Part shown: positions 1 through 9,712 of the stretch, piece by piece
Layout: the number at the start of each line of letters is the position of its first letter
How positions within the stretch are numbered: the stretch's first letter is position 1
From: Mogibacterium sp.
GTDB taxonomy: Bacteria; Bacillota; Clostridia; Peptostreptococcales; Anaerovoracaceae
DNA: 62,467 nt
Direction: 5' to 3'
NCBI GenBank assembly: GCA_017515425.1
Contig: JAFWFU010000049.1
Coordinates: forward strand, 1 to 62,467
Notes under the pieces: generated by a model
What the model saw: only the letters and a program-made list of their open reading frames with translations
Told to the model about the DNA's origin: nothing
Databases searched by the model: none
Position numbers and translations under genes: made by a program

Positions 1-509
1 GCTTATATAGGTTGCTCTGCGTCAGTACATATTAGCACATTTTTCCGTGTCTCCACGCGCTTATATCAGTTGCGGTCTGTTAGTCTGCCTGTGCTCTTTT
101 CTATGCAAGTATCATACACCCGACAGTAATAAAAAACAAGAACATTTTTTCTTTTTTTGTGATTTTTCTTGTTTTTTCTACTACATAATATCAAATAATT
201 TTATGCTTGTTAAAATATTGTCAGGTCTTTCAGCCGATTTTTATATTATACAGGTTCTTCGCAGGCTGTTTCATCAACTCTTCGTGGGCTGCTTCCATAA
301 CTATTTTCAGGTCACTCTCAGCTTCCCCCAACTTATAATGAATTCCACCAAACTATTTCACTATATCGAAATATCAACTTCTACCAACCTTTTCACTACA
401 GAAAGCTTCCTATTCAAGGCAAACCTCAATCTCTCTATTCGACGCTGATTTCAATCTTACTACTCAAGGCAAACCTCAATCTCTCTACTCGGCGCAGACT
501 TCAAGCTCT
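1..509. other. Left-edge intergenic region with a short direct repeat
   Basis: I see no convincing gene here. The plus-strand frame at 47-448 has low-complexity Phe/Ser/Leu composition, no ribosome binding site and no recognisable family. A block of about 35 bp beginning tcaaggcaaacctcaatc occurs at about 414-447 and again at 464-497, a period of 50 bp. A degenerate third copy at 500-515 runs into the stop codon of the GH25 gene. The region looks like decayed sequence downstream of that gene. Confidence 0.5.
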
Positions 510-1967
510 CTACTCGACGTATACCTCATCTCCGTCCTGCGTGCATATCCAGCCGCCGTAAACCTTCGCCCATTTGCTTCCGACCTTGACCTTGACCTTT
601 ATCCAATCGCCGCTCACCTTTACGCATTTAACCTTCGTGCCCGGCTTGAGAACCGCATATACGCCGCTTGAAGTCGCCTTCTTGGCTTTCTTGCTGAGGC
701 TGGATCGCCTGACCTTCGCCTTTGCCGTGCTCGCGCCCTTCCTGATATTGAGGTCGGTATTCACCGTATACTTACCGCCTTTTTTATATGAAACGCTGTC
801 ATCAATCTTCTCGGTACAGACGGAAAACTCCGTATTTGCATAGGTCAGATAGTTGGCGCATATTCCGTTCAAATTCGCATTAGCCTCTCCCGAGCTGCTA
901 TCCGTCACGGTTATCGGCACAAGAGCATATCCGCCATAGCTTCCTATCCCCTTGATATACGCATAGGCATTGCCCTTCTTATTATTTCGGATTCCTCCGA
1001 CGATATAATCGACTCCTTCCACCAGCGTGGCGGAACCGTTTTTTATGGTAAATCTCGGCTTGGCGGCATCCGCAAGGCTCAGCACCGTCCTTCCCTTAAT
1101 CGTCGTGAGCGGGCTCGCGTTTACGTTTCTGTTCACATACCAGAAATTTACGTCTATCTTACCCTTGATACCCATCCACGAAAGCAGACCGTCTATCTTT
1201 GCGCTGCTCGAATACTGCCATTTCGAATAATTAACGGCGGACTCGCATTTCTTATAATACTGCGCGCACCAAAGGTCTACGTCCGAGGCGAATTTGCTGG
1301 TATCAAGCTGGTTCTTGAAAAATGAGAGATTTGCATATATGCCCGGCGTATATCCATGCGCCTTTATTCTGTTGCAGAACGCAGCCGCCGCATTCGTCGC
1401 CTTCGCCTTGGTGATCCCGTAAAGCCTGCCTGTCAGTCTGGTTCCCGAAAACTCATAGTCCATATAGACCGGAAGCTCCAAATCATTAGGTCCAATCCCG
1501 AGCGCCCTCAGCCTTGCGACGGCAAAATCCGCTTCCTTGACAGCCTCTTTTGCATTCTTCGCCTGCGAAAATACATAGGCTCCGCACATCACTCCGGCAG
1601 CCTTGGCATTTTTGTAATTTGACTCGAAAGCGCTGTCATTCTTGGTCTTTAGCGAACCCTTGGCAGTTGCCGACCAAGTAACCCTCATAATGGCATAGTC
1701 CACGCCTGCCTCCTTAGCCTTCGTCCAATCGCATTTCTTGGACTGCCAATCGGACGTGTCAACTCCGTTTACAATGAGCCTGCCGTCAAATCTGCTATTA
1801 TGTGTATAGCTCGAATACCCTACGTTTGAAAATGGGCTCTTGCTCGAAGTCTGCGCATTCGCCGGAGCCATAATCCCTGCGCTTCCAATCAACATAAAAA
1901 AGCAAAGGAGCAATATCATCAGCGCCTTTGCAATTCCCTTCTTATTACCCGATACTGTAATACTCAC
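510..1967 (-). CDS. Secreted GH25 lysozyme-like glycosyl hydrolase with C-terminal SH3-like region
   Basis: Probable secreted peptidoglycan hydrolase of about 485 aa. The open frame extends to 2054, but I place the start at the GTG at 1967. It has a good ribosome binding site (GAGGAGAT), and it avoids overlap with the upstream GTPase gene, which ends at 2027. Residues about 12-38 form a hydrophobic signal segment ending near ANAQ. The GH25 fold spans roughly residues 63-275: GVDTSDWQ (D70) begins the barrel, and MDYE (D170, E172) matches the family's catalytic DxE. A C-terminal segment with NTDLNIRKG and later WIKVKV motifs resembles a bacterial SH3 wall-binding domain. No sortase motif is present. 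It could be an autolysin or a surface-bound muramidase; substrate specificity cannot be read from sequence. Confidence 0.85.
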   Translation of the reverse strand: MSITVSGNKKGIAKALMILLLCFFMLIGSAGIMAPANAQTSSKSPFSNVGYSSYTHNSRFDGRLIVNGVDTSDWQSKKCDWTKAKEAGVDYAIMRVTWSATAKGSLKTKNDSAFESNYKNAKAAGVMCGAYVFSQAKNAKEAVKEADFAVARLRALGIGPNDLELPVYMDYEFSGTRLTGRLYGITKAKATNAAAAFCNRIKAHGYTPGIYANLSFFKNQLDTSKFASDVDLWCAQYYKKCESAVNYSKWQYSSSAKIDGLLSWMGIKGKIDVNFWYVNRNVNASPLTTIKGRTVLSLADAAKPRFTIKNGSATLVEGVDYIVGGIRNNKKGNAYAYIKGIGSYGGYALVPITVTDSSSGEANANLNGICANYLTYANTEFSVCTEKIDDSVSYKKGGKYTVNTDLNIRKGASTAKAKVRRSSLSKKAKKATSSGVYAVLKPGTKVKCVKVSGDWIKVKVKVGSKWAKVYGGWICTQDGDEVYVE

Positions 1968-2026
1968 GACTATCTCCTCTTTCTCATTCTCACATATACC
2001 TCTTCCTAAGAGGTGAGGAAATTGTA

Positions 2027-2968
2027 TCAGAATGTAGCTACTTCGGGCTCGCAAGGTTTACAGATATTAAGATTCTTCACATAGAGGACGGGGCCCTTCT
2101 CGCGGTAGGTTTCCGTGTACTCCACACGCACCTTCGCCGTAATCTCCACCCAATCGCCGACTTTCAGATCCACCGCACCCGAATAGTATGCAAGGAGCCC
2201 TGCGAACTGTATATCCGCTTCGCAGCAGGTCATGACATGGCGACCAAAGGCGAACTGTCCCTCAGGCAGCTCGTTTGCAAGCGCGACGCGACCTCGAAGC
2301 TCGAAAGTTTTCCCGTCGTAGTCCGCGTCGTTTTCGTTTATATCCCGATACCATTCGGCATACCAAGCGTCCTCTATCTTAATGCGAGACTTGCTCATAT
2401 CATAAGGGAGCGGATCTATTATGTCGTCTACTTCCATATCATCAGGTCCGTATTCGTAGACAATCATATTGCTCCTATTGGCAATTCTGACTTCCTTGTG
2501 GAATGTCATTTTGTCGAAGCCCTTTTCGCAGCGGTTGAACGCCACCAAATCCGCCGTCTGCATTTTGTTGAAGCAGAGCTGGCGCATATTCCTGTTGAAC
2601 ATGATGAATGTATTTGCGTCGAAGAATGACATCTCCTGAGCGACTATCCAACCCTGCGGCATTGCTGCGAAGAATTTCTGATTCTCCCACATCCCATTGT
2701 ATTCCACCACAACTCTGTCGAAGCCTCCCGGGGCTGCGATGCGCCTAAGATTAGCCTCGTTGAGCTCGTCCTCAGTCTTAATTTGCTCCACTCTGACGCT
2801 CTGCCCTGCGAATTTTTCAGGCTCGTAGTCGACCTCGCCCCTTTCGCAGACGATAAGGAGAGTCCTGCCGTCGTTTCCAAACTCAGGACTTTCGAGCGTC
2901 TCCTTTATGAATGTTGTCTTTCCGGCTCCGAGAAATCCGCCGAAGAAATATACGGGCTTTTCTGTCAT
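2027..2968 (-). CDS. CobW/G3E-family GTP-binding protein with YcgQ-like C-terminal domain
   Basis: A 313-aa P-loop GTPase of the G3E (CobW/UreG/HypB) superfamily. The Walker A motif GFLGAGKTT is at residues 11-19. Unlike its neighbour, it lacks the CxCC metal-binding motif normally found after switch I. The corresponding stretch reads IVCERGEVDYE. The C-terminal third (about 215-305) contains FGRHVMTCCEADIQFAG (Cys248-Cys249) followed by GDWVEITAKV. This resembles the C-terminal domain of the YcgQ/DUF1980 proteins, which often accompany CobW proteins and permeases. It lies 178 bp downstream of a second CobW gene on the same strand, so the two probably work together in metal homeostasis. The exact metal and client are unknown. 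Confidence 0.8.
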   Translation of the reverse strand: MTEKPVYFFGGFLGAGKTTFIKETLESPEFGNDGRTLLIVCERGEVDYEPEKFAGQSVRVEQIKTEDELNEANLRRIAAPGGFDRVVVEYNGMWENQKFFAAMPQGWIVAQEMSFFDANTFIMFNRNMRQLCFNKMQTADLVAFNRCEKGFDKMTFHKEVRIANRSNMIVYEYGPDDMEVDDIIDPLPYDMSKSRIKIEDAWYAEWYRDINENDADYDGKTFELRGRVALANELPEGQFAFGRHVMTCCEADIQFAGLLAYYSGAVDLKVGDWVEITAKVRVEYTETYREKGPVLYVKNLNICKPCEPEVATF

Positions 2969-3027
2969 AGTCTCCTCATCTGATATATCGAATATTTTTG
3001 CGACTTTACTGTCATCTTGCGCAACTT

Positions 3028-3132
3028 TACTGTCATACTGACATACTGAGCGGAGCGTGCGTCAGTACGCGAAGTTGAAGGATCTAATATCTTATTTGAT
3101 TAAGATTCTTCGCACTTCGTGCTCAGAATGAC
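3028..3132. repeat. Dispersed imperfect-palindrome repeat (CATTCTGAGC type)
   Basis: A non-coding block between the two CobW genes. It starts with TGTCATACTGA and ends with TGCTCAGAATGACA. Between these, gaaggatct (about 3077-3085) and agattcttc (about 3103-3111) form inverted arms. Related fragments containing aagattcttcg or gtcatcctgagc occur at 12601-12671, about 38969-39000 and 42110-42152. This is the pattern of a small non-autonomous, hairpin-forming dispersed repeat. No coding potential is seen. Confidence 0.65.
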
Positions 3133-3146
3133 AAAGTATTATTATT

Positions 3147-4295
3147 TCATATCTTAAATAATTCGCTGAGCTTCTCCTTATTGAGCCTCGTGCCGATAAC
3201 TGCAAGCATTCCCGTCGCGTCGGCAGCGCTCGCCCTGACCTCGCCTTCTCCCGGCACATAGTCGAATTCCAGCCAGCCGCCGTCGGCATTTTCGACTATG
3301 CCCTTTGCGCGGAGGACTTCTCCGCATTCGTCAAGGCTGTCCAATATCTCTTCTATCTCAGCTCTCGTATATTTGTTGCTCGTCTGCACCCCAATCTCAT
3401 CAAAGACCTCATCTGCAGCGTGACCATGATGATGTTCGTGTCCGCAGCCGCAATGCTCATCATGGGAATGGTGGTGGTGCACGTGTTCATGCTCGTGATG
3501 ACAGTGCTCCCCATGCTCATGCTCATGCTCATGTTCATGTTCGTGGTCTTGGTCGTGATGATGTTCCCCATGCTCATGTTCGTGGTCGTGCTCGTGCTCA
3601 TGTTCATGCCCGTGGTCGTGCTCGTGATGATGGTGGTGCTCATGTGCCGCAAGCTCCGCATATGCCTCTTCTCTGAGCCTTTCGAGCTCGGCACTCAGCG
3701 TCCTTCCCTCTTCCATTATCTCCAGCATTTTGACAGCGGAAAGCTGATCCCATTCCGTCGTCACAATATTCGCCTCGGCATTCAGCGTCCGCATATCCCT
3801 CACAATCGCGTCAAGCTCCGCGCCGCTCATTCCCTGCTGGTGAGAGAGGAAGATAGCGCCGGCATTTTCCACCTGATTTGAGAAGAATTCACCGAAATTA
3901 TCCATATACATCTTATATCTCTTGGCGTCCACTACGGTCGTAAACGCCCCGAGCTCTATATCTTCGTTATGCAAATCCTTCACAGCGATAATAACATCTG
4001 AGAGCTTTCCGACGCCCGAAGGCTCTATGAGAATTCTGTCGGGGTGATATTGCTCGACCACATCGCCAAGCGCCTTGCCGAAATCCCCGACGAGCGTGCA
4101 GCAGATACAGCCTGCCACCATTTCGTTAATCCGAATTCCGGAGTCTCTCAGGAAACCCGTATCGACTCCAATCTCGCCGAATTCATTTTCTATAAGAACG
4201 ATATTCTTAGTATCATAGCCCTCGCTGATGAGCTTCTTTATAAGCGTTGTCTTTCCCGCTCCGAGAAAACCGGAGAAAATATCTACTTTAGCCAT
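3147..4295 (-). CDS. CobW/G3E GTPase metallochaperone with large His-rich segment
   Basis: A 382-aa G3E GTPase. The P-loop GFLGAGKTT is at residues 9-17, the switch region ENEFGEIGVD at 36-45, and the family metal site CICC at 63-66. SGVGKLSD follows the Walker B region. Residues about 218-292 are almost entirely His, Glu and Asp repeats, ending in an HCGCGHEHHHGH cluster. A CobW C-terminal domain follows. The His-rich insert suggests zinc (or possibly nickel or cobalt) binding and storage, as in other His-tailed CobW proteins. No cobalamin, urease or hydrogenase gene is nearby, so a role in zinc delivery is more likely than one in B12 synthesis. This is inference. Confidence 0.88.
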   Translation of the reverse strand: MAKVDIFSGFLGAGKTTLIKKLISEGYDTKNIVLIENEFGEIGVDTGFLRDSGIRINEMVAGCICCTLVGDFGKALGDVVEQYHPDRILIEPSGVGKLSDVIIAVKDLHNEDIELGAFTTVVDAKRYKMYMDNFGEFFSNQVENAGAIFLSHQQGMSGAELDAIVRDMRTLNAEANIVTTEWDQLSAVKMLEIMEEGRTLSAELERLREEAYAELAAHEHHHHHEHDHGHEHEHEHDHEHEHGEHHHDQDHEHEHEHEHEHGEHCHHEHEHVHHHHSHDEHCGCGHEHHHGHAADEVFDEIGVQTSNKYTRAEIEEILDSLDECGEVLRAKGIVENADGGWLEFDYVPGEGEVRASAADATGMLAVIGTRLNKEKLSELFKI

Positions 4296-4483
4296 TTAAA
4301 ACCTTCCTTTATATATATATTATGCATATCTCTCGTGATTGACGCGCTCAGCAATCGCCGCAACTTATGACTACTGTACTTAGCAGTCGATACTGTTTAT
4401 GACTGCTGTATTCGACAGTCGCTGCTCTTTACAACTACTGTACTTGGCTATTGTATCATGTTTCAAGCTCCAAATATGCATTT

Positions 4484-4507
4484 AAAATGAGGTGGTCACC
4501 CCATTTT
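4484..4507 (-). terminator. Hairpin terminator downstream of dnaJ
   Basis: AAAATGAGGTG and CACCCCATTTT form an almost perfect inverted repeat around a GT centre, 22 bp beyond the dnaJ stop codon. The A/T flanks supply a U-tract in either direction, so it may also stop transcription on the other strand. The rest of the 4296-4528 gap holds imperfect repeats around tactgtactt and gacagtcg, and no gene. Confidence 0.6.
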
Positions 4508-4528
4508 TAAAATACAGAAATATGGAAT

Positions 4529-5704
4529 TTAAAATTTCAGCTTGTCAAATTTGCTCTTCTTAGGATATGCCCCGCTTCCGAGTTTTGCGGACATCTCCTC
4601 GACAGCCTTCTTCTGTTTGCGATCCAGCTTGGTCGGTATCTCCACATTTACCTTTACATAGAGATCCCCTTTCCTTCCCGTCCTCGGATTCGGCACGCCT
4701 TTTCCCTTGAGCCTAAATGATGATCCGTTCTGCGTGCCCGCGGGTATGGTATAGGTATAGGACTCTCCAAAGCCCGGCACCTGCACCTTATCTCCGAGAG
4801 CCGCCTGTTCAAATGTGATAGGCATGTCAAGATAGAGGTCGTCTCCTCTCCTCTTATATGTGCTATGCGGTCTCACATTCACCACGATATAAAGGTCTCC
4901 GTCAGAACCGCCGTTGATACCCGGCTCTCCCTGACCTCTGAGCGTTATAATGCTGTCGCTGTCAACTCCGGCGGGAATATCCACCTTAATCTTAACCGTC
5001 TTATGCTGTCTGCCCGTTCCGCGGCAATCATCGCATGGAGTTTCCACGATACTTCCGCTGCCGCTGCATTTAGGACAGGTCGAAATATTTTGAAATCTGC
5101 CGAATGGAGTATTGCTCACCTGCGTAATCTGACCCGTGCCCCCGCATTGGTCGCAAGTCTTTTTGCCCGTTCCCGGCTTCGCTCCGCTGCCTCCGCAGGT
5201 CTTGCACCTTACGTCCTTGGGTATTTCAATCTGCTTGGAGCAACCGAAAACAGCCTCGGTGAAGTCAATGGTAATCGTCTTTTGAAGGTCATTTCCCTTC
5301 TGCGCAGCGCTGCGACGGGAGGTGGATCTCCTTCCACCTCCCATGCTTCCAAACATATCAAATATATCCTCAAAGCTCACGCCGCCCTGGGCGCCGCCAA
5401 AGCCACCGAAACCTCCGCCGAAGTTTCCAAATCCTCCGAAACCGCCGAAGCCTCCCTGACCCGCACCGAAGTTTGGATCGACACCGGCATGTCCGAATCT
5501 GTCATATTTATCCTTCTTGTCGGGATCCGAGAGAATCTCATAGGCTTCGTTTACCTCTTTGAATTTCTCCTCGGCTGCCTTGTCGCCGGGGTTTTTATCG
5601 GGGTGATATTTCATTGCCAGCTTGTGATAAGCCTTCTTTATCTCGGTATCACTCGCTCCCCTATTAACCCCGAGGACTTCGTAAAAATCCCTCTTATCTG
5701 CCAT
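4529..5704 (-). CDS. dnaJ: Chaperone protein DnaJ (Hsp40)
   Basis: A 391-aa co-chaperone that delivers clients to DnaK and stimulates its ATPase. The J domain occupies residues 1-70 with HPD at 34-36. A Gly/Phe-rich linker follows at about 75-125 (repeated GGFGGFG). Four CxxCxGxG zinc-finger repeats then appear: [24 protein letters not shown] and CDDCRGTG. The C-terminal substrate-binding domains complete a type I DnaJ of normal length. It is the last gene of hrcA-grpE-dnaK-dnaJ, 21 bp after dnaK, and is expected to share the CIRCE/HrcA control at 9492-9518. Confidence 0.97.
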   Translation of the reverse strand: MADKRDFYEVLGVNRGASDTEIKKAYHKLAMKYHPDKNPGDKAAEEKFKEVNEAYEILSDPDKKDKYDRFGHAGVDPNFGAGQGGFGGFGGFGNFGGGFGGFGGAQGGVSFEDIFDMFGSMGGGRRSTSRRSAAQKGNDLQKTITIDFTEAVFGCSKQIEIPKDVRCKTCGGSGAKPGTGKKTCDQCGGTGQITQVSNTPFGRFQNISTCPKCSGSGSIVETPCDDCRGTGRQHKTVKIKVDIPAGVDSDSIITLRGQGEPGINGGSDGDLYIVVNVRPHSTYKRRGDDLYLDMPITFEQAALGDKVQVPGFGESYTYTIPAGTQNGSSFRLKGKGVPNPRTGRKGDLYVKVNVEIPTKLDRKQKKAVEEMSAKLGSGAYPKKSKFDKLKF

Positions 5705-5725
5705 TATCTGCTATCCTTTCAGCTT

Positions 5726-7606
5726 TTACTCGTCGTCCTCAACGACTTCGTAGTCCGCGTCTACCGTGCTGTCGTTCGCCGCGCCTGCGCCTGCCTCAGA
5801 ACCTGCACCAGCGCCTGCGCCCATGCCGCTCGGATCAAAGCCTGCGCTTCCGTCAGCACCCGCAGCCGCCTGAGCTTCCTGATAAATCCTGGTGGAAATC
5901 GGATAGAAAGCATTTGTAAGAGCCTCCATTTTGGTTTTCATGCCTTCCACATCATCAGCCTCGATTGCCGCCTGCAAATCTTCCTTGGCAGTATTGACCG
6001 CAGCCTTCTCATCATCAGTCGCCTTGTCGCCGAGCTCTCCAAGCTGCTTGTCAATCTCAAATATCAGCCCCTCAGCCTGATTCTTAGTCTCGACTGCTTC
6101 CTTCTGCTTCTTATCCTCTTCGGCATACTGCTCGGCTTCCTTAATCTTCGCATTTATCTCATCCTCGGAAAGCTTGGTGGAAGAAGTAATTGTAATCTTC
6201 TGCTCCTTGCCCGTAGCCATATCCTTCGCGGAAACATTTACGATACCATTGGCGTCAATGTCGAAGGTAACCTCGATTTGAGGAATTCCGCGCGGCGCCG
6301 GTGCGATACCCGAAAGCTGGAATCTCCCGAGCGTGATATTGCCTGCCGCCATCTCGCGCTCACCCTGCATTACATGAATGTCAACCGCCGTCTGATTATC
6401 CGTTGCCGTTGAGAAAATCTGGCTCTTCTTTGTAGGAATTGTCGTATTTCTCTCGATAAGCCTTGTGGCAACTCCGCCGAGCGTCTCGATTGAAAGCGAG
6501 AGCGGTGTTACGTCCAACAGAAGAATATCGTTGACCTCACCCGTCAGCACGCCTGCCTGAATGGCAGCACCAATGGCAACGCATTCGTCAGGATTGATAC
6601 CCTTGAAAGGCTCCTTGCCCGTTACGTTCTTCACAGCTTCCTGTACTGCCGGAATTCTTGTGGAACCGCCGACCAGGATTACCTTTTCGAGATCCGCAGA
6701 AGTAACCCCCGCGTCCTTCATAGCCTTATGCATAGGCTCGATAGTCCTGTCTATGAGATCCTTTGTAAGCTGTTCAAATCTCGCCCTCGTCACGTCCATA
6801 TCCATATGGAGCGGACCCCCTTCGCCTGCCGCGATAAATGGCAGATTTACCTTGGTGGTCTGCGCGCTCGAAAGCTCTTTTTTAGCCTTCTCCGCCGCCT
6901 CTTTCAGCCTCTGGAGAGCCATCTTGTCATCTCTGAGGTCGATTCCGTTCTCCTTTTTGAAGCTATCAGCCAGGAAGTTCACGAGAGCATTGTCGAAATC
7001 GTCTCCGCCGAGCATGGTATCTCCGTTCGTTGCGAGAACCTCAAATACTCCGTCCCCGAGCTCGAGTATGGATACGTCGAATGTGCCGCCGCCCAAATCA
7101 TATACGAGAATCTTATGATTTCCCGCGTCCTTATCGAGTCCATATGCGAGGGAAGCCGCCGTAGGCTCATTGATAATTCTCTTTACGTCGAGTCCCGCAA
7201 TCTTGCCCGCGTCCTTCGTCGCCTGTTTCTGAGCGTCTGAGAAATAAGCCGGAACCGTGATTACAGCCTCCTCAACCTTCTCGCCGAGATATGCCTCAGC
7301 GTCGGATTTGAGCTTCTGCAAAATCATTGCCGAAATATCCTGAGGCGTATAGTCCTTTCCGCGGAGATTTACTTTGTAATCTTCGCCCATATGCCTTTTA
7401 ATGGAAGCCACAGTGCCCTCAGGCTCCGTGATAGCGATTCTCTTTGCGGTCTCGCCAACCAGCCTCTCTCCGCTCTTTGTGAACGAAACCACGGAAGGCG
7501 TAGTTCTCATTCCCTCGGAATTAGTGATAACCGTAGGCTCTCCGCCTTCAAGAACTGCCACGCAGCTATTAGTCGTTCCTAAATCAATCCCTATTACTTT
7601 ACCCAT
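5726..7606 (-). CDS. dnaK: Molecular chaperone DnaK (Hsp70)
   Basis: A 626-aa cytosolic Hsp70 ATPase. The N-terminal nucleotide-binding domain starts [17 protein letters not shown] and contains the signatures [14 protein letters not shown] and [11 protein letters not shown]. The linker region [15 protein letters not shown] leads to the beta-sandwich substrate-binding domain and a helical lid. A Gly/Ala-rich tail precedes the acidic end VVEDDE. Length and domain order are typical of Firmicutes. It sits between grpE (27 bp upstream) and dnaJ, so the whole KJE machine is co-transcribed. Confidence 0.98.
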   Translation of the reverse strand: MGKVIGIDLGTTNSCVAVLEGGEPTVITNSEGMRTTPSVVSFTKSGERLVGETAKRIAITEPEGTVASIKRHMGEDYKVNLRGKDYTPQDISAMILQKLKSDAEAYLGEKVEEAVITVPAYFSDAQKQATKDAGKIAGLDVKRIINEPTAASLAYGLDKDAGNHKILVYDLGGGTFDVSILELGDGVFEVLATNGDTMLGGDDFDNALVNFLADSFKKENGIDLRDDKMALQRLKEAAEKAKKELSSAQTTKVNLPFIAAGEGGPLHMDMDVTRARFEQLTKDLIDRTIEPMHKAMKDAGVTSADLEKVILVGGSTRIPAVQEAVKNVTGKEPFKGINPDECVAIGAAIQAGVLTGEVNDILLLDVTPLSLSIETLGGVATRLIERNTTIPTKKSQIFSTATDNQTAVDIHVMQGEREMAAGNITLGRFQLSGIAPAPRGIPQIEVTFDIDANGIVNVSAKDMATGKEQKITITSSTKLSEDEINAKIKEAEQYAEEDKKQKEAVETKNQAEGLIFEIDKQLGELGDKATDDEKAAVNTAKEDLQAAIEADDVEGMKTKMEALTNAFYPISTRIYQEAQAAAGADGSAGFDPSGMGAGAGAGSEAGAGAANDSTVDADYEVVEDDE

Positions 7607-7633
7607 TTTTATATCCTCCTGATTTATATAGAT

Positions 7634-8335
7634 TTATTTTTTATTCACCGCCACCATTGATGGTCTGATAACTCTGTCGTTCAGCGTATAGCCCTTCTGC
7701 ATGACCTTGCTGATTTTGTCGTCCTCGTATTCCTGCGAACTATCCGTCATAACCGCATTATGCAGGCTCGGATTGAAGTCCTCGCCGAGAGCCGGTATCT
7801 CTTTAAGACCCGCTTTCTCAAGCGCCGTCCAAAGCTGCTCGAATATCAGCCTCATGCCTTTGGCATAGCCCGCGAGCTCGTCGCTCATCTCCGTCGTTTC
7901 AGCAGAGGCTCCTTCGCCCTCGTTTTCTATGCCGAGCGCTCTTTCAAAATTATCCAGCACGGGGAGAAGATCGTTTATGATTCGTTCGTTCGCGAATGCG
8001 TGAATATCTGATTTTTCCTTCGCCGCGCGCTTTTTGAAATTTTGGAATTCCGCCATTAGGCGCATATATCGCTCTGACTCAATCTCCTCGGCAGAAGCCT
8101 GCTCCCTTGGTTCATCTACGCCGTCAGCCTCATCATTGGCAGCCTCGCCGTCCTCAGAGTCAGATTCGCCACCCTCAGAACCCTTTGCGCCGTCAGCTTC
8201 GTTCTCGGTCTCGGCGTACTCGTCTGCGTCAAGCGTCTCTTCCGTCTCGGCAGCCTCTGCCTCTTCTGTCGCCGCTTCCTCCCTTAGCTCGTCGCCGCCC
8301 TCAATATCTATCTTCTTCTTTTCCTCCGACATCAA
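7634..8335 (-). CDS. grpE: Nucleotide exchange factor GrpE
   Basis: A 233-aa exchange factor that releases ADP from DnaK. The first 75 or so residues are very rich in Glu, Asp and Ala and are probably disordered, so the protein is longer than many GrpEs. The conserved core begins near SERYMRLMAEFQNFKKR (coiled-coil dimer) and ends with the family's VIRPSMVAVNK. Met1 and Met2 are both possible starts; I kept the first. It lies 81 bp downstream of hrcA in the same operon. Confidence 0.95.
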   Translation of the reverse strand: MMSEEKKKIDIEGGDELREEAATEEAEAAETEETLDADEYAETENEADGAKGSEGGESDSEDGEAANDEADGVDEPREQASAEEIESERYMRLMAEFQNFKKRAAKEKSDIHAFANERIINDLLPVLDNFERALGIENEGEGASAETTEMSDELAGYAKGMRLIFEQLWTALEKAGLKEIPALGEDFNPSLHNAVMTDSSQEYEDDKISKVMQKGYTLNDRVIRPSMVAVNKK

Positions 8336-8416
8336 TATCCATGTCCTTTCTATTTATTATCTATGCTATTTTTGTGGTTTTCTTTTCCCAATCCGTATTT
8401 ATCCGGCTTCTCCCCT

Positions 8417-9466
8417 CTAGCCGCTTCCGTCACCCGTCTCCGAGCCGTCTGTCAGTCTGAACGACTCGCTCAGATTATTCGTCAGATATTCCATTATCGA
8501 GGTGACCTCGTCGTATTTCATTCTCGTTGGTCCGATAACCCCAATCTTGCCGACCAGCCTGCCGTCCACATGATAGGACGCCGTAATCAGACTGCAATCC
8601 TTTAGAGAGTCATTTTCCTCGCCTATCGTGACCACGACTCCGTCGTCTCTCGCCAGCATTTTCTGCGTGAACCAATCCTTCTGTGCGAAGAGCTCCATGA
8701 AGTCGCGAGCCCTGTCTATGCTCGAATACTCGGGTAGGTTGAAGATATTCGTCATGCCTTCCATATACAGATTGACATTGAGCATATCCTCAAGAGTCCT
8801 TATGAAGCTCGGCATTACATTGCCTCTGAGCGCCGCCAGAGCCTCTATATCGCTTCCGACATCTTCGATAATCTCGTTTTTAAGCACATCGTCCAGCGTT
8901 CTGCCCCTGTAGTTTACCGTCATATTCTTGCTGAGAAGCTCCAGCGACTCGGCGGTACAGGGCACGGGCAGCCTCAATGTGGTATTCGTAACGCTTCCGC
9001 TTTCCGAAACTATCATCAGGATTATGGTCTTTTCCTCGACCGGCATTAGTCTGATGAAGCTGATTGTTTCGTCGTTGGTCGCGGGCGTCATGGCAAAGGA
9101 CGCAAGGTTTGTAATCTCGGACAGAAGCTCCGCCGCATGTCTTATCGTCCTGTCGAATTCATCACGGCTTGCGGAAAGCCTGTCATTTATCAGCTTCTTA
9201 TCCTTTGCACTGAGATTTTTCTTTTTCATCAGGCTGTTTACATACAGCCTGTATGCCTTATCCGAGGGCACTCTGCCCGCAGATGTATGTGGGTGGGTCA
9301 GATAGCCCATCTCCTCTAAATCGGACATTTCGTTTCTTATCGTCGCAGGGCTGACACCAAGGTCGTATTTCTTTGCGATAGAGCGTGAGCCGACCGGCTC
9401 TGCATTCTCCACATAGTCTGTGATAATCGCCTGCAATATCTGCAACTGTCTTTCGCTCAGATCCAT
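8417..9466 (-). CDS. hrcA: Heat-inducible transcription repressor HrcA
   Basis: A 349-aa repressor that binds CIRCE and shuts off class I heat-shock genes. The N-terminal winged helix includes ERQLQILQAIITDYVENAEP and SPATIRNEMSDLEEMGYL, which are the family hallmarks. The central and C-terminal GAF-like region ends with IGPTRMKYDEV. It is first in the operon. The ATG lies downstream of an AAGGGGGA ribosome binding site, and a CIRCE copy lies 25 bp upstream of the start, giving autoregulation. Confidence 0.97.
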   Translation of the reverse strand: MDLSERQLQILQAIITDYVENAEPVGSRSIAKKYDLGVSPATIRNEMSDLEEMGYLTHPHTSAGRVPSDKAYRLYVNSLMKKKNLSAKDKKLINDRLSASRDEFDRTIRHAAELLSEITNLASFAMTPATNDETISFIRLMPVEEKTIILMIVSESGSVTNTTLRLPVPCTAESLELLSKNMTVNYRGRTLDDVLKNEIIEDVGSDIEALAALRGNVMPSFIRTLEDMLNVNLYMEGMTNIFNLPEYSSIDRARDFMELFAQKDWFTQKMLARDDGVVVTIGEENDSLKDCSLITASYHVDGRLVGKIGVIGPTRMKYDEVTSIMEYLTNNLSESFRLTDGSETGDGSG

Positions 9467-9491
9467 GAGTCATTCCCCCTTTTTCTGTTTA

Positions 9492-9518
9492 TTAGCACTC
9501 ATCATCTGAGAGTGCTAA
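9492..9518 (-). promoter_or_regulatory. CIRCE operator
   Basis: TTAGCACTC, a 9-base spacer, then GAGTGCTAA: an exact match to the CIRCE consensus. It lies between the -10 box at 9530-9535 and the hrcA start, at the expected transcription start, so HrcA bound here would block the operon. Confidence 0.98.
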
Positions 9519-9529
9519 TTCCAATACAT

Positions 9530-9558
9530 AATATACTCGCTGCCGGCGCCGCTGTCAA
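9530..9558 (-). promoter_or_regulatory. Sigma-A promoter of the hrcA-grpE-dnaK-dnaJ operon
   Basis: On the minus strand: TTGACA (9553-9558), a 17-bp spacer, then TATATT (9530-9535). The -35 is consensus and the -10 is close to it. CIRCE follows directly. This is the housekeeping promoter used in CIRCE-regulated heat-shock operons. Confidence 0.9.
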
Positions 9559-9582
9559 CCATTATATTTATAATTCTATGCA

Positions 9583-9606
9583 AATAGGGGCCTTTCGACC
9601 CCTATT
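9583..9606 (-). terminator. Perfect 8-bp hairpin downstream of surface LRR gene 1
   Basis: AATAGGGG and CCCCTATT surround an 8-base loop about 107 bp past the LRR stop codon. The U-tract is weak, so terminator activity is uncertain. The same hairpin recurs at 39092-39115 below the paralogous gene, with two changes in the loop and none in the stem. Confidence 0.6.
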
Positions 9607-9712
9607 CGCGTGTTCAGTTACAGAACGGTTATAACTCGGATTCTTCTCAGAACCCTATGTTAGCAATTTGTTGTTTTCTGTCGTTCTTAGACTTTCATAT
9701 GTCAGAATGACA

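Noticed and set aside
47..448. 133-codon plus-strand open frame at the left edge
   Set aside because: Phe/Ser-rich low-complexity translation, no ribosome binding site, and it overlaps a direct repeat.
3420..3881. Met/Val-rich plus-strand frame opposite the His-rich CobW segment
   Set aside because: Its odd composition is the reverse complement of His/Glu/Asp codon repeats, not a membrane protein.
4865..6412. 515-codon plus-strand open frame antisense to dnaJ/dnaK
   Set aside because: It mirrors two highly conserved genes and has no recognisable domains; antisense frames in this codon usage are common.
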